NCBI GenBank assembly: GCA_035534175.1 | Contig: DATLSM010000014.1 | Coordinates: 84,013-148,012 of the forward strand | Length of the DNA: 64,000 nucleotides | Source of the DNA: DATLSM01 sp035534175 | GTDB taxonomy: Bacteria > Actinomycetota > Thermoleophilia > Solirubrobacterales > 70-9 | Direction of reading: 5' to 3' | In this document: positions 8,929-17,681 of the stretch, one piece after another | How positions within the stretch are numbered: the stretch's first letter is position 1 | How the letters are laid out: each line of letters opens with the position of its first letter | Notes under the pieces: generated by a model | The model's input: the letters and a program-made list of their open reading frames with translations, nothing else | The model's database searches: none | What the model was told of the DNA's origin: nothing | Position numbers and translations under genes: made by a program

Positions 8929-9191
8929 CAGCGCTCCCCGACGTAGGGCAGCAGCGCGATCTCGCGGGCGCGCTTCACCGCCACGGAAAGCTGGCGCTGG
9001 TGCTTGCGGGAGAGGCCGGTGACGCGCCGCCCCCGGGTCTTGCCCTTGTCGGAGAGGAAGCGGCGGAGCAGGTTGAGGTCCTTGTAGTCGACCGTGTCGG
9101 CGTTGACCCGCGTGTACTTGCGCGGCCGCATGCGGTCCGGCATGCGCCGCCCGCGTCGCGGAGTCGATGTCGTCTCTCTGGCTCTTGCCAC
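8928..9191 (-). CDS. rpsR: 30S ribosomal protein S18
   Basis: The 87-residue basic protein contains the S18 core YKDLNLLRRFLSDKGKT and the signature TGLSRKHQRQLSVAVKRAR, followed by IALLPY. It lacks the Cys-based zinc ligands seen in some S18 paralogues. It lies between ssb and rplI in the conserved order and its stop overlaps the rplI start. Confidence 0.97.
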   Translation of the reverse strand: MARARETTSTPRRGRRMPDRMRPRKYTRVNADTVDYKDLNLLRRFLSDKGKTRGRRVTGLSRKHQRQLSVAVKRAREIALLPYVGER

Positions 9192-9261
9192 TTCGTCGGT
9201 CCCTTACGTGGAAGTCGCCCGGCGTGGCGGGGCGACGAAAACCAAGCAGCGGAAAGCTTAC

Positions 9262-9726
9262 CTAGAACGGGATGTCGTCGTCCGCGGCGCCGACGCCGGC
9301 CGCGGCGCCCTCGAAGTCCGAGGTGTCCGCTGGCACATCGCTGCTGGGTGTGAAGCCGCCGTTGCCACTGCCCCCTCCGGCGCCATCGCGCGAGCCGAGG
9401 AACTGGACCGAGTTGGCGATGATCTGCACGGCCTGGCGCTTGCCGCCGTCTTTGGCCTCCCACTCGCGCCAGTCGAGCCTTCCCTCGACCGCCACCGGGC
9501 GGCCCTTGGACAGGTAGTTGGCGCAGTTCTCACCCTGGGCCCCCCAGACCGTCACGTCGAAGTAGTTGGGCTTGTCGACCCATTCGCCGCTCTGGCCGTC
9601 CTTGCGACGACTGTTGACCGCCACCCTCAGCTCGCAGATCGAGGTGCCGCCGGGAGTGCTGCGCAGCTCCGGATCGCGGGTCAGGTTCCCGGTGATGACC
9701 ACCACGTTCACATTCGAAGCTGCCAC
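9262..9726 (-). CDS. ssb: Single-stranded DNA-binding protein
   Basis: The protein has an OB fold (VVVITGNLTRDPELR, WVDKPNYFDVTVWG, VAVEGRL) in the first 105 residues, a Gly-rich linker and the conserved acidic tip DDDIPF, which recruits repair and replication proteins. The GTG at 9726 is chosen because an AGGAG Shine-Dalgarno lies 8 nt upstream; another GTG three codons earlier overlaps that site. It lies between rpsF and rpsR, the usual location of the main replication SSB. Confidence 0.95.
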   Translation of the reverse strand: MAASNVNVVVITGNLTRDPELRSTPGGTSICELRVAVNSRRKDGQSGEWVDKPNYFDVTVWGAQGENCANYLSKGRPVAVEGRLDWREWEAKDGGKRQAVQIIANSVQFLGSRDGAGGGSGNGGFTPSSDVPADTSDFEGAAAGVGAADDDIPF

Positions 9727-9886
9727 GGCTCTCACTCCTCTGAAATCGCTTGTCTGGACTGCAGTCTAAGAGGGGATGCGGCGCGACTTCCCCGCGCGGA
9801 GCACGATTCCCGCAACTCGCGGCGGTTCCTCGACTCGATCGGGCAGATTTCGCCAGACATCGAGCCCGTATCTGGCCCCTCGCCGG

Positions 9887-10279
9887 CTACTCGTCGGCGT
9901 CGTCGCGCTCGTCGCGGCCGCCGTGTGCGGCGCGCTCGCGCGGCGGTGCGGCGGCGCCCACGGCTGGCGGGACGATCACCGGCGCGCTGGGGTCCACTTT
10001 GAAGATGCGGAAGCGCAGGACGCCGTCGGCGATCTTCAGGTTGTGGTCAAGCTGGCCCAGAAGCTCGGTGGGAGCCTCGAAGCGAAACCAGCGGTAGTCG
10101 GCCTCGTTGCGGCCGTCGATCTCGTAGGCCATCTTGCGCAGGCCCCAGTTGTTCTCCTGCTTCGGCCCGCCGCCGGCCTCGATCTGGCCTCGAACCTCCT
10201 GGGCAAGCCCCTCCCGCTCGGGCTCTCCGAGGTTGGGGTCGAGCATCAGAACCAGCTCATATTCGCGCGGGGCGACCAA
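9887..10279 (-). CDS. rpsF: 30S ribosomal protein S6
   Basis: The 130-residue protein shows the S6 fold: YELVLMLDPNL strand, a central amphipathic segment, WGLRKMAYEIDGRNEADYRWFRFEA and a charged, disordered tail rich in Arg/Asp/Glu. The start is TTG without a clear Shine-Dalgarno; a TATAGT box sits so close upstream that the transcript could be nearly leaderless. It is the first gene of the rpsF-ssb-rpsR-rplI unit. Confidence 0.94.
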   Translation of the reverse strand: MVAPREYELVLMLDPNLGEPEREGLAQEVRGQIEAGGGPKQENNWGLRKMAYEIDGRNEADYRWFRFEAPTELLGQLDHNLKIADGVLRFRIFKVDPSAPVIVPPAVGAAAPPRERAAHGGRDERDDADE

Positions 10280-10290
10280 AACGGCGAGGG

Positions 10291-10296
10291 ACTATA
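10291..10296 (-). promoter_or_regulatory. Candidate -10 element of the rpsF operon
   Basis: On the minus strand TATAGT lies 11 bases before the TTG start of rpsF, which would put the transcription start very near the start codon. No good -35 box is visible at 16-18 bp, so this is a weak prediction. Confidence 0.3.
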
Positions 10297-10493
10297 GCGG
10301 TGGGGTTCTGGGCGGTGGGCAGCGGTGCGGCGCGCTCCATCTCCCCACCGTCGGCGGGAGCCCGGGTCGGGGTCGGGCGGCGGCTGGGTTTCGGCGCCAG
10401 GCCGTGGCGGCGAAGACGGGCGGAGGTCACGCGTTTCCCCCGGGCGCGCTCAGCGGGAGGGCCGTGCCCCGAATGCGCCCGCGGCCGCCCCCT

Positions 10494-11954
10494 CTAGGCC
10501 ACGGCCTCGCGCAACCGGGCGATATCCGCCAGCTGCTCGTCCACCCAATCCCCCGGATTGCGGGAGAAGATGATCTCCTTCAGCCGCTGGGCCCTGACCC
10601 GGCGCTCCTCGGCGCCCATCGTCAGTGCCCGGTAGATCGCGTCGGCCTGCTCCTGAATGTCGAACGGGTTGACCGAGAGCGCGCAGTCGGCCAGCTCCTC
10701 GTGCGATCCGGTGTTCTCTGAGAGCATCAGCACCCCGTTCCTGGTGTTCACAGCCGGCGCCTCCTTGGCGACCAGGTTCATCCCGTCAAAGAGCGAGTTG
10801 ACCATCAGCAGGTCGAAGTGCTTGTAGCGGGCGACCGCATCGTGGAAGTTCTCGTAGATCTTCAGGTCGATCGGCATCCAGTCGGTGGTCCCGTGGCGGT
10901 GGTTGACGACCGCGACCAGCGCCTCGATTCGCTCCAGGTACTCGGCGTACTCGGGCACGTCCTGGCGCGAGGGCTGCAGGTGGGCGATGAAGGTGACCTC
11001 TTCGCGGAACTCGGGGTGCTGGGTGAGGAAGGTGTCGAAGGCGGTGAAGCCGCGCAGCACGTTCTTGGAGAGGTCGGCCCGGTCGACGCGGATGATCAGG
11101 TGCTTGCGCCGACGCTCCAATACCTCCCGCTCGGCCGCCGCCACCTCGGGTGACTCCGCCGCCCGTGCCAGGCGCTCGGCGTCGATCGAGAGAGGGTAGG
11201 CGCGAGCGAGCGTCTCGCCGCCGCCGTGGCGCACACGGCCGCTCTCGTAGTCGACGCGTGCCTCCAGCAACTCATCGCAGCAGCGCAGGAAGTTGATGCA
11301 GTAGGCGTGGGTGTGGAAGCCGATTATGTCGTTGGCCAGCATGCCCTGGAAGATCGCCTCGCGGATCCGCCCCGGCAGGATCCGCCAGCTATCGGGCTGG
11401 GACCAGGGGATGTGGACGAAGTGGTGCAGGAAGGCGTCGGGCCGCTCGGCGCGGATCATTCCCGGGGCCGTGTAGAGGTGGTAGTCGTGGAGCATCACCA
11501 GCGGCCGCTCCCGCCCCTCGATCTGGGTCAGCACCGCCCGGGCGATGTCGCGGTTTACCGTTTGGTAGCCGTAGTCCCAGGCGTCGAGCTCCTGCTGACG
11601 GATGTCGGGGGCGTTGGAGAGGTCCCAGAGGTAGTGCTGGATGAACCAGAGGATCGGGTTGGCGATCACGTTGTAGAAGCGGTCGAAGGCCTCCGCGTCG
11701 CTGTCGACGAACAGCATCCGGTAATCGATTCCGTCGATCGAGAGCTCGACCGGCCCGTCGCGTTCCTCGGAGACGACGACGTCCTCGTCGGTAATCGCGG
11801 ATGCGATCCAGAGCGCATCGCGGTGGGAGACCAGCCCCGAAAGCGCGGTGACCAGCCCCCCGCCCCCGCGGCGCACGGTCCGCTCCCCGTTCTCGTCGCG
11901 CTCGAACTGGGCGGGCCCCCGATTGGAGACGATGATCAGCGGATCAGAGGACAT
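10494..11954 (-). CDS. otsA: Trehalose-6-phosphate synthase (GT20)
   Basis: The 486-residue GT20 glycosyltransferase would make trehalose 6-phosphate from a nucleotide glucose and glucose 6-phosphate. Visible motifs are N-terminal VSNRGP, GGLVTAL, LHDYHLY, HIPWSQPDSWRILP, the helix GFHTHAYCINFL, the phosphosugar/nucleotide site RVDRADLSKNVLRG and DGMNLVAKE followed by ENTGSHEEL. No phosphatase (OtsB) domain is fused and none is encoded nearby. It lies 113 bp downstream of a TreT-like gene on the same strand. A related GT20 acceptor specificity, such as glucosylglycerol phosphate, cannot be excluded. Confidence 0.88.
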   Translation of the reverse strand: MSSDPLIIVSNRGPAQFERDENGERTVRRGGGGLVTALSGLVSHRDALWIASAITDEDVVVSEERDGPVELSIDGIDYRMLFVDSDAEAFDRFYNVIANPILWFIQHYLWDLSNAPDIRQQELDAWDYGYQTVNRDIARAVLTQIEGRERPLVMLHDYHLYTAPGMIRAERPDAFLHHFVHIPWSQPDSWRILPGRIREAIFQGMLANDIIGFHTHAYCINFLRCCDELLEARVDYESGRVRHGGGETLARAYPLSIDAERLARAAESPEVAAAEREVLERRRKHLIIRVDRADLSKNVLRGFTAFDTFLTQHPEFREEVTFIAHLQPSRQDVPEYAEYLERIEALVAVVNHRHGTTDWMPIDLKIYENFHDAVARYKHFDLLMVNSLFDGMNLVAKEAPAVNTRNGVLMLSENTGSHEELADCALSVNPFDIQEQADAIYRALTMGAEERRVRAQRLKEIIFSRNPGDWVDEQLADIARLREAVA

Positions 11955-12067
11955 CAGCCGACCGTTGCCTCGCTCCCAGGTGGCCCCGAGAGTCAGGTTT
12001 GGATGGCCCCCAACTCCAGCGTATGCACCGCCGGGCTAGGGTCCATGAGCGGTCCACGCCGTGAAGG

Positions 12068-13315
12068 TTACGGTGAATTCTCCAGACCCGTTAACAGCTC
12101 GAGCCAGTCGCGCAGCAAACGGGGGGAGAGGAACTCACGCCGAGCGTGCTCCTTGCCCGCCCGCCCCAGCCGCTTGCCCAGCTCGGGGTCGGCGAGGATC
12201 TCGACGCAGCGCCGCGCGCACTCGGCCGGCGAGTTGACGAGGAAGCCGCTCTCTCCGTCGGTGATCTGCAGCGGGATGCCGCCGACATTGCCGGCAACCG
12301 TTGGCCGCCCCTTCCACAGAGCCTCGGTGACGGTCAGGCCGAACCCCTCCCGGATCGACTTCTGCAGGCAGACGTCGGACTGCGACTGGAAGGCGTTGAC
12401 CTCTATCGCCCCCACGTTGTTGAGGTTGTTGAGGATCTTGATGTCGGGGTCGCCGTCGGCGTACTCGAAGGTCTGCTGGAAGAAGTTCCAGCCCTCGGGG
12501 TCGTCGGTGGCCATCGAGCCGACCAGGGCGAGTTGCACCTCCGGGATCTCCTTGGTCACGTCGCGGTAGGCATCGATCACCCCCATGGGGTCCTTCCAGG
12601 GATCGAAGCGGGAGACCTGGGTGAGCAGCGGGCGGTCGACGTCGATCCCAAACTGGCGGCAAACAAAGGCGGCGTCGTCGGGGGAGAAGGCCATGTTCTT
12701 GGGCGAGAGCGGGTCGATGGCGGGGGGGATGATGTTGACCCCGTCACGGCCGCGATCGATCCCGGCCGGCACGTAGGCGGGCAGGTGCCAGACGGTCGCC
12801 CCGTACTCCTCGATCAAGGGCAGCAGGCGGGCGATCGGCGCCGGGTTTGGCTCGGAGAGGTCGATGTGGCAGCGCCATACCCAGTTGCGGCTCTTGTCGG
12901 CCGCGCCGCGCCGCAGGCCGATCGGCTGCGGGTCGTGGACGATGATCGTGTCCCATTCGCCCTGCAGGCCCTCGGCGTTGAGCAGGTTGATCTCATCGAA
13001 CAGCCCCCACTGCTCCTCGCTCAGCGTCTCCTCCGCCCCCTGGAGGGAGTTGTGCAGGAGCTTGGTTGCGTTGAAGAACTCCTCCTTGCCGAAGATCACC
13101 TGCCAGTGAGCGTCCAGCCCGGCGTCGCGCATCAGCGGCACCAGGGTGTATAGGATCTCCGAGACGCCGCCGCCGAAGGCGGTCGCGCTGACGTGCAGGA
13201 CCCGGTGGCCCTGCAGCGGCTCGGCCAAGGCGCGGATCCGCTCGGCCAGCTCCTTGCCTGCGATGTGGGTGTAGTCGGCGAGCGACTTCTGGCCGAGGGC
13301 AACTTCCTGAAGCAT
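12068..13315 (-). CDS. treT: Trehalose glycosyltransferring synthase-like GT4 enzyme
   Basis: The 415-residue protein has two Rossmann domains of the GT-B fold: HVSATAFGGGVSEIL near residue 41 (acceptor-side Gly loop), VSRFDPWKDPMGVI in the donor domain and the E-x7-E type motif REGFGLTVTEALWKGRP. This pattern matches TreT, which joins NDP-glucose and glucose to trehalose in one step. Its neighbour is a GT20 synthase, so two trehalose routes appear side by side. The start codon lacks a strong ribosome-binding site, but the N-terminus aligns with the family pattern. Confidence 0.82.
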   Translation of the reverse strand: MLQEVALGQKSLADYTHIAGKELAERIRALAEPLQGHRVLHVSATAFGGGVSEILYTLVPLMRDAGLDAHWQVIFGKEEFFNATKLLHNSLQGAEETLSEEQWGLFDEINLLNAEGLQGEWDTIIVHDPQPIGLRRGAADKSRNWVWRCHIDLSEPNPAPIARLLPLIEEYGATVWHLPAYVPAGIDRGRDGVNIIPPAIDPLSPKNMAFSPDDAAFVCRQFGIDVDRPLLTQVSRFDPWKDPMGVIDAYRDVTKEIPEVQLALVGSMATDDPEGWNFFQQTFEYADGDPDIKILNNLNNVGAIEVNAFQSQSDVCLQKSIREGFGLTVTEALWKGRPTVAGNVGGIPLQITDGESGFLVNSPAECARRCVEILADPELGKRLGRAGKEHARREFLSPRLLRDWLELLTGLENSP

Positions 13316-13365
13316 TCGCGGAGTTCTACCTATCTCGGCGGCGACCAGCGGGCGGGTGTTGCGTC

Positions 13366-14529
13366 TCAGCCGCTGGTGACGCTTTCGGGACGCTTGCCGA
13401 GCGTCACCTCGAGCTGCTTGCGCTGGTTGCCGCGGAGGATCGTCAGCTTCACCCTCTGCCCCGGCGCGTAGGAGGCCGTATCGCGGGCTAGGTCTTCGGG
13501 GGTGATCACCGGGCGGCCGTTGAAGGCCAGGATCACGTCGCCGCCGGTCTTGTACTCGCCCGCCTGAAACTGGATCTTGCCGCCGCCCCCCCGCAGGCCG
13601 GCCTGGGCGGCAGGGCCGCCGGGAACGACGTCGGCGATCAGCCCGCCGAACTTGGTGTCCAGGTGGAGCTTGGCGGCGAGCTGTGGGTACAGCGCCTGGC
13701 TGGACACCCCGAGGTAGGCGTATTCGACCATGCCCTTGGCCTGAAGCTGGGCCACCGAGCGTTTGACCGCCGAGATCGGGACCGCGAAGCCGACCCCGTC
13801 GTTGGCGCCAGAATTGGTCTCGATCTGCTGGTTGATGCCAATCACCTGGGCGTTGCCGTTGAGCAGCGGGCCGCCGGAGTTGCCCGGGTTGATCGAGGCG
13901 TCGGTCTGGATCGCTCCCTCGATCTGGAACTGGGTCAGCGATTTGACCGAGCGGTCGGTGGCCGAGACGATCCCGACCGAGAGCGACTGCTGCTCGCCGA
14001 AGGGGCTGCCGATCGCCGCCACCGGTTCGCCGACGACGAGATCGTGGTCATCGCCGAGCGCCAGAGGATGCAGGCGCAACCCGGCGGGCGGGGTGACCTT
14101 GAGCAGGGCGACGTCGGCGAAGGGGTCGAAACCGAGGATCTTGGCCGGGACGACGTTGTGGTCGGTGAATTCGACGAAGACGGCCTTGGCCGGAACGCGT
14201 TTGCCGCCAGCTTCGACGGTGACCACGTGGGCGTTGGTGACGATTTCGCCCTTGTCATTGAGCTGGAAGCCGGAGCCCTCGGCGGCGCTCGGGCCGTTTC
14301 CTTCGGCGGCGCCGAAGACCGTGCGGATCGTGACCACACCGGGAGAGGCTTCGCGGAAGACCCGGGCCGCGTCGAAGCCGCTTTCCGCCGTCTCCACCAC
14401 CACCTTGGGCAGGGCCTGTGCGTTGCCTGAGGCCTGAGGAGTGGAGTTGGAGCCGCTCGAGCCGCCGCAACCGCCGAGGAGCGCCAGCACCGCCGTCAGC
14501 GCGGCGGCCCAGGCCGTCGGCCGCTTCAT
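13366..14529 (-). CDS. HtrA/DegP-like serine protease, lipoprotein, with PDZ domain
   Basis: The 387-residue protein has a lipoprotein signal with lipobox LLGGC (Cys21), a Ser-rich linker and a trypsin-like S1C domain with catalytic His101 (TNAHVV), Asp139 (FADVALLKV) and Ser218 (NPGNSGGPL). A PDZ domain follows at about 265-380. Such proteases degrade misfolded envelope proteins. Its ATG overlaps the stop of the sensor kinase (ATGA), so it belongs to a regulator-kinase-protease operon and is probably a target or feedback partner of that system. Confidence 0.92.
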   Translation of the reverse strand: MKRPTAWAAALTAVLALLGGCGGSSGSNSTPQASGNAQALPKVVVETAESGFDAARVFREASPGVVTIRTVFGAAEGNGPSAAEGSGFQLNDKGEIVTNAHVVTVEAGGKRVPAKAVFVEFTDHNVVPAKILGFDPFADVALLKVTPPAGLRLHPLALGDDHDLVVGEPVAAIGSPFGEQQSLSVGIVSATDRSVKSLTQFQIEGAIQTDASINPGNSGGPLLNGNAQVIGINQQIETNSGANDGVGFAVPISAVKRSVAQLQAKGMVEYAYLGVSSQALYPQLAAKLHLDTKFGGLIADVVPGGPAAQAGLRGGGGKIQFQAGEYKTGGDVILAFNGRPVITPEDLARDTASYAPGQRVKLTILRGNQRKQLEVTLGKRPESVTSG

Positions 14530-15596
14530 GCGCGCGCCTCGACCGGCGCGAAGATCCGCGGCGGCATCGGTTGCTCGCGATCGGGCGGCAGGTCGAGCGT
14601 GAATGCGGTGAAGCGCTTGCTGGCGGCGATCGTGATCCGTCCCTCCATCCGCTGCGCCAGCTCCCTGGCGATCGCCAGTCCGAGGCCCGAGCCGCCGGCG
14701 GAGTCGGCCGTGTAGAAGCGCTCGAAGACCCGTCCCTGAACGCGATGGGGGATGCCCGGCCCCTCGTCGGAGACGGTCAGCTCGGCGCGGTGGTTGGCGG
14801 AGTAGGTGGTCACGGTGACCTTGGTGCCCTCGGGTGTGTGGGTCAGGGCGTTGTCCAGCAGGATACGGATGATCTGTCGCACCCGGTCCGGATCGGCACG
14901 GGCGATCGCCGGGCGGTCGGGCGTGCGCAGCTCCAGGCGCGAGCCGCGCCGGTCGGCGCGGGGGCCGAACTCTCGCGCCACCTCGCGCGCCAGCGTGCCC
15001 AGGTCGACGCTGCGGGATTGCATCACCAGGGCTCCGGCGTCCAGCTGGGAGAGGTCGAGCAGGTCCGCGGTCAGCTTTGTCAGGCGGTCGATCTGCTGGC
15101 GCATGGTGTGCACGAACTCGGCCCGCTCCTCGGGGCTCGGGTCCTCCTCTTCCAGCAGCTCGACGAAGCCGCCGAGGCTGAAGATCGGCGTGCGCAGCTC
15201 ATGCGAGGCATTGGCGATGAACTGCTTGCGGGCGCTGTCCAGCTCGGCGAGGCGGCGCTGCATCTCGTTGAAGGTGCGGGCGAGCTGCCCGAGTTCACCC
15301 GCGGCGGCGATCGGTATCTGAGCCTCGAAGTTGCCGTCAGCGACCTCGCGGGCGGCGTCCTGGATACGTGAGATTTGGCCCGCCGCCCGCTGCGCGAAGT
15401 AGACGCCGACGATGGTCGTCAGCGCCAGGGCGATCAGCCCGCCGGCGAGCATCTGCCCCCTTACCTGGGAGATGCTGTGGGGTGTTCGGCTGATCCCGAA
15501 CACGTAGATGTAGATGACGGCGAGCGTGCCCAGGCAAATCCCGACCGCGGTGACGGTGATCCTGCTGCTGAGGTTGGTCAGGCGCGGTCGGCGCAT
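14526..15596 (-). CDS. Sensor histidine kinase (HAMP, HisKA, HATPase)
   Basis: The 356-residue kinase has two membrane segments (about 13-34 and 48-68) with only a short extracytoplasmic loop, a HAMP domain to about residue 120, a dimerisation helix with phospho-acceptor His132 in NASHELRTP, and a HATPase domain with N box LLDNALTHTP, G1 DEGPGIP and G2 GGSGLGLAI. The tiny sensor loop suggests it senses membrane state or partners, not a soluble ligand. It starts one base past the response-regulator stop and its own stop overlaps the protease start. Confidence 0.93.
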   Translation of the reverse strand: MRRPRLTNLSSRITVTAVGICLGTLAVIYIYVFGISRTPHSISQVRGQMLAGGLIALALTTIVGVYFAQRAAGQISRIQDAAREVADGNFEAQIPIAAAGELGQLARTFNEMQRRLAELDSARKQFIANASHELRTPIFSLGGFVELLEEEDPSPEERAEFVHTMRQQIDRLTKLTADLLDLSQLDAGALVMQSRSVDLGTLAREVAREFGPRADRRGSRLELRTPDRPAIARADPDRVRQIIRILLDNALTHTPEGTKVTVTTYSANHRAELTVSDEGPGIPHRVQGRVFERFYTADSAGGSGLGLAIARELAQRMEGRITIAASKRFTAFTLDLPPDREQPMPPRIFAPVEARA

Positions 15597-16292
15597 CTAC
15601 TCCCTGAACCGGTAGCCGACCCCGCGCACGGTGAACAGGAACTCGGGCTGCTTGGGATCCCCCTCGAGCTTCTCCCGCAGATGGCGGATGTGGACGTCGA
15701 CGGTGCGCGGGTCGCGGTACTCGGAGTCCCCCCAGACGTGTTCGAGCAGAGTCTCGCGGCTGAGCACCCGGCCGGGGGAGCGGGCGAGGGCGCCAAGGAT
15801 CTCGAACTCGACGTAGGTGACGCGGACCTCCGCCCCGCGCAGCGTCACCATGCGGCGGCCGAAGTCGATCGTCAGCTCGCCGCTCTCGATCGCCTCCTCG
15901 TCAGGCGGCTCGCCGATCATCCGCGCCCGCCGCAGCGCGGCCTTCACCCGGCTGCGGAACTCGCGCATCGAGAAGGGCTTGGTGATGTAGTCATCGGCAC
16001 CCAGCTCCAGCCCGGCGACCTTGTCGGTCTCGCTGCCCTTGGCGGTCAGCATGATGATCGGTACCTGACTCTGGGAGCGGAGCTGGCGGCAGACCTCGAT
16101 GCCGTCCAGCTTGGGCAGCATCAGGTCGAGGATGACGAGGTCGAAGCGCCCCTCCCCGAACCGCTGCAATGCCTCACGCCCGTCGAGGGCGGAGGTGACG
16201 TGGTAGCCATCCTTGCGCAGCGGGTAGCTGAGCAGGGTTTGAATCGACTGCTCGTCGTCGACGAGGAGGATGCGGGTCGACCCGTTTGGCAT
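15597..16292 (-). CDS. OmpR/PhoB-family response regulator
   Basis: The 231-residue regulator has a receiver domain with acidic pair VDDE (12-14), phospho-acceptor Asp56 (VILDLMLP), Thr83 and Lys105 (ITKPF), and a C-terminal winged-helix DNA-binding domain (SRETLLEHVWG, TVDVHIRHLREKL, VRGVGYRF). It is the first gene of a five-gene minus-strand series with the kinase, the HtrA-like protease and two trehalose enzymes, so it could control all of them; no operator repeat was identified. Confidence 0.94.
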   Translation of the reverse strand: MPNGSTRILLVDDEQSIQTLLSYPLRKDGYHVTSALDGREALQRFGEGRFDLVILDLMLPKLDGIEVCRQLRSQSQVPIIMLTAKGSETDKVAGLELGADDYITKPFSMREFRSRVKAALRRARMIGEPPDEEAIESGELTIDFGRRMVTLRGAEVRVTYVEFEILGALARSPGRVLSRETLLEHVWGDSEYRDPRTVDVHIRHLREKLEGDPKQPEFLFTVRGVGYRFRE

Positions 16293-16482
16293 AGAGAAAG
16301 GGTAGTGGCCGCTTCCGTCACGGCTCCCGCATAGGCCCAGACACGCAGCGTTTTTGTGCTTGTGCAGCTTTCATTTCGGCGGCACCCTCGCCGCCAGGAG
16401 CGTGGGGCGGAGTGGTCCTTGGACGCATGTGCGAGTACTCATAACTAAGGATCGCCGGTAGGAGGTCGATATTAGGCGCAGG
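16293..16482. other. Divergent intergenic region
   Basis: About 190 bp separate the response regulator (minus) from the possible small plus-strand gene at 16483. It must hold the promoter of the two-component operon. It contains an AT-richer patch around 16436-16450 and a TAGGAGG sequence near 16459-16465, which could be the ribosome-binding site of the small gene. No operator repeats were found. Confidence 0.45.
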
Positions 16483-16665
16483 ATGCAACCGCGACAGCTG
16501 AAGAGCCTTGTCGAGTCCGGCCGCTACAGACCCGAGCCGTCTCTCGTGGCGGAGGCGATGCTGCGGCGGCGAGGGGTGCGGGAGTTGCTGAGTGGGCCCC
16601 GGATCTCGTTCAGCGCAGGTGGTCGAACCCCTCCGTCTCCAGCAGCGGGCCACCCGGCAGCCTGA
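16483..16665 (+). CDS. Possible small FlgM-like (anti-sigma) protein
   Basis: A 60-codon frame begins QPRQLKSLVESGRYRP and continues EPSLVAEAMLRRRG, which resembles the C-terminal sigma-binding helices of FlgM anti-sigma factors (L-K-x2-V-x-S-G-x-Y-x2-D/E-P-x2-V-A-x-A-M-L). The last 18 or so residues run antisense to the end of thiL and look accidental. GGAGG at 16461-16465 is too far from this ATG but well placed for an ATT start at 16471. No flagellar genes are nearby. Real but mis-bounded small gene or chance similarity are both possible. Confidence 0.4.
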   Translation: MQPRQLKSLVESGRYRPEPSLVAEAMLRRRGVRELLSGPRISFSAGGRTPPSPAAGHPAA

Positions 16666-17590
16666 TCTCGACCCCATCGCCGGGGGCGACCTCGCCGATC
16701 TGGGTCAAGACTGTCTCAGTCTCGCTCAGGGTCGAGGAGGCCTTGCCCAACCGCTCGGCGGGCAGCGTCACCAAAAGCTCGTAGTCCTCGCCGCCGGAGA
16801 GGGCCAGCTCGATCGGGTCGCGCCCCGCCGCCGCCGCGATCTCGGCGACCCCAGTGGCGATCGGCAGCGCGGCGACCTCGATTCGCAGCTGCACGCCGCT
16901 TGCCTCCGCCAGCCGCCGGGCATCGCCCCCCAGCCCGTCGCTGAGGTCGATCATCGCGCTCGCTCCGTTGGCGGCCAGGCTGCGGCCTGGGCCGAGGCGG
17001 GCCCGGGGCACGATCTGGCGGGACCTCAGGCCTGCTGCGGTGTCAGCGGCGAGCGCCGCCCCCAGCTCCGGCCGCTCGAGCAATAGAAGCCCAGCCGCCG
17101 CGCCGCCGATCTCCCCGGTCAGCACCAGGGCCTCGCCGGGGCGCGCCCCGGCGCGCCCGATGAGCAGCTCCGGCCTCGGCGCGTGGCCCACGACGGTCAG
17201 TGCCACGAACAGCGCCGGGGCGCGTGTGACATCGCCCCCGGCCAGGGTCGTGCCGGTCTCAGCGGCCAGGGCGAGGAGTCCGTCGATCAGCTCGATGCAG
17301 CCGTCCTCGTCCAGGTCGCGGGGAACGCCGAGGACGACGTAGGCCTCCCCCGGCTCGGCGCCCATCGCCGCCAGGTCGGAGAGGGCGCTGGCAAGAGCCT
17401 TGTGCCCGATCTGCGCCAGGCTCGCCTGCCCGCGGCGGAAGTGGACCCCCTCGACGAGCGCGTCGACCGAGGTGGCTGTGGCGCCGCCGGGCAGGGTGAC
17501 CGCGGCGTCGTCTCCGATCCCCAGCCGGACCCGCGCTCCGGCCGGCGGCAGTCGTTCCCGCAGCCGCGCCAGCAACTCGAACTCGCCCAT
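16610..17590 (-). CDS. thiL: Thiamine-monophosphate kinase
   Basis: The 326-residue protein makes thiamine diphosphate from thiamine monophosphate. It has the PurM/ThiL fold with N-terminal GEFELLARL, metal and nucleotide motifs RLGIGDDAAV, TSVDALVEGVHF, LSDLAAMGAEP, AGGDVTRA, and the C-terminal IDLSDGLGGDARRLA and LSGGEDYELLV. The ATG at 17590 is chosen by homology; a frame extending 25 codons upstream is Arg-rich and unlikely. Its 3' end overlaps the possible plus-strand microprotein by 56 bp. No other thiamine gene is adjacent. Confidence 0.94.
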   Translation of the reverse strand: MGEFELLARLRERLPPAGARVRLGIGDDAAVTLPGGATATSVDALVEGVHFRRGQASLAQIGHKALASALSDLAAMGAEPGEAYVVLGVPRDLDEDGCIELIDGLLALAAETGTTLAGGDVTRAPALFVALTVVGHAPRPELLIGRAGARPGEALVLTGEIGGAAAGLLLLERPELGAALAADTAAGLRSRQIVPRARLGPGRSLAANGASAMIDLSDGLGGDARRLAEASGVQLRIEVAALPIATGVAEIAAAAGRDPIELALSGGEDYELLVTLPAERLGKASSTLSETETVLTQIGEVAPGDGVEIRLPGGPLLETEGFDHLR

Positions 17591-17681
17591 CCGACGACTA
17601 TCGCAAAACGATGGCCTGCGGCTGGTGGCAGCGGCTCGCCGAGCGCCCTTCGATGGCCGGCCCATCTAAGGTGCGGCGAAC

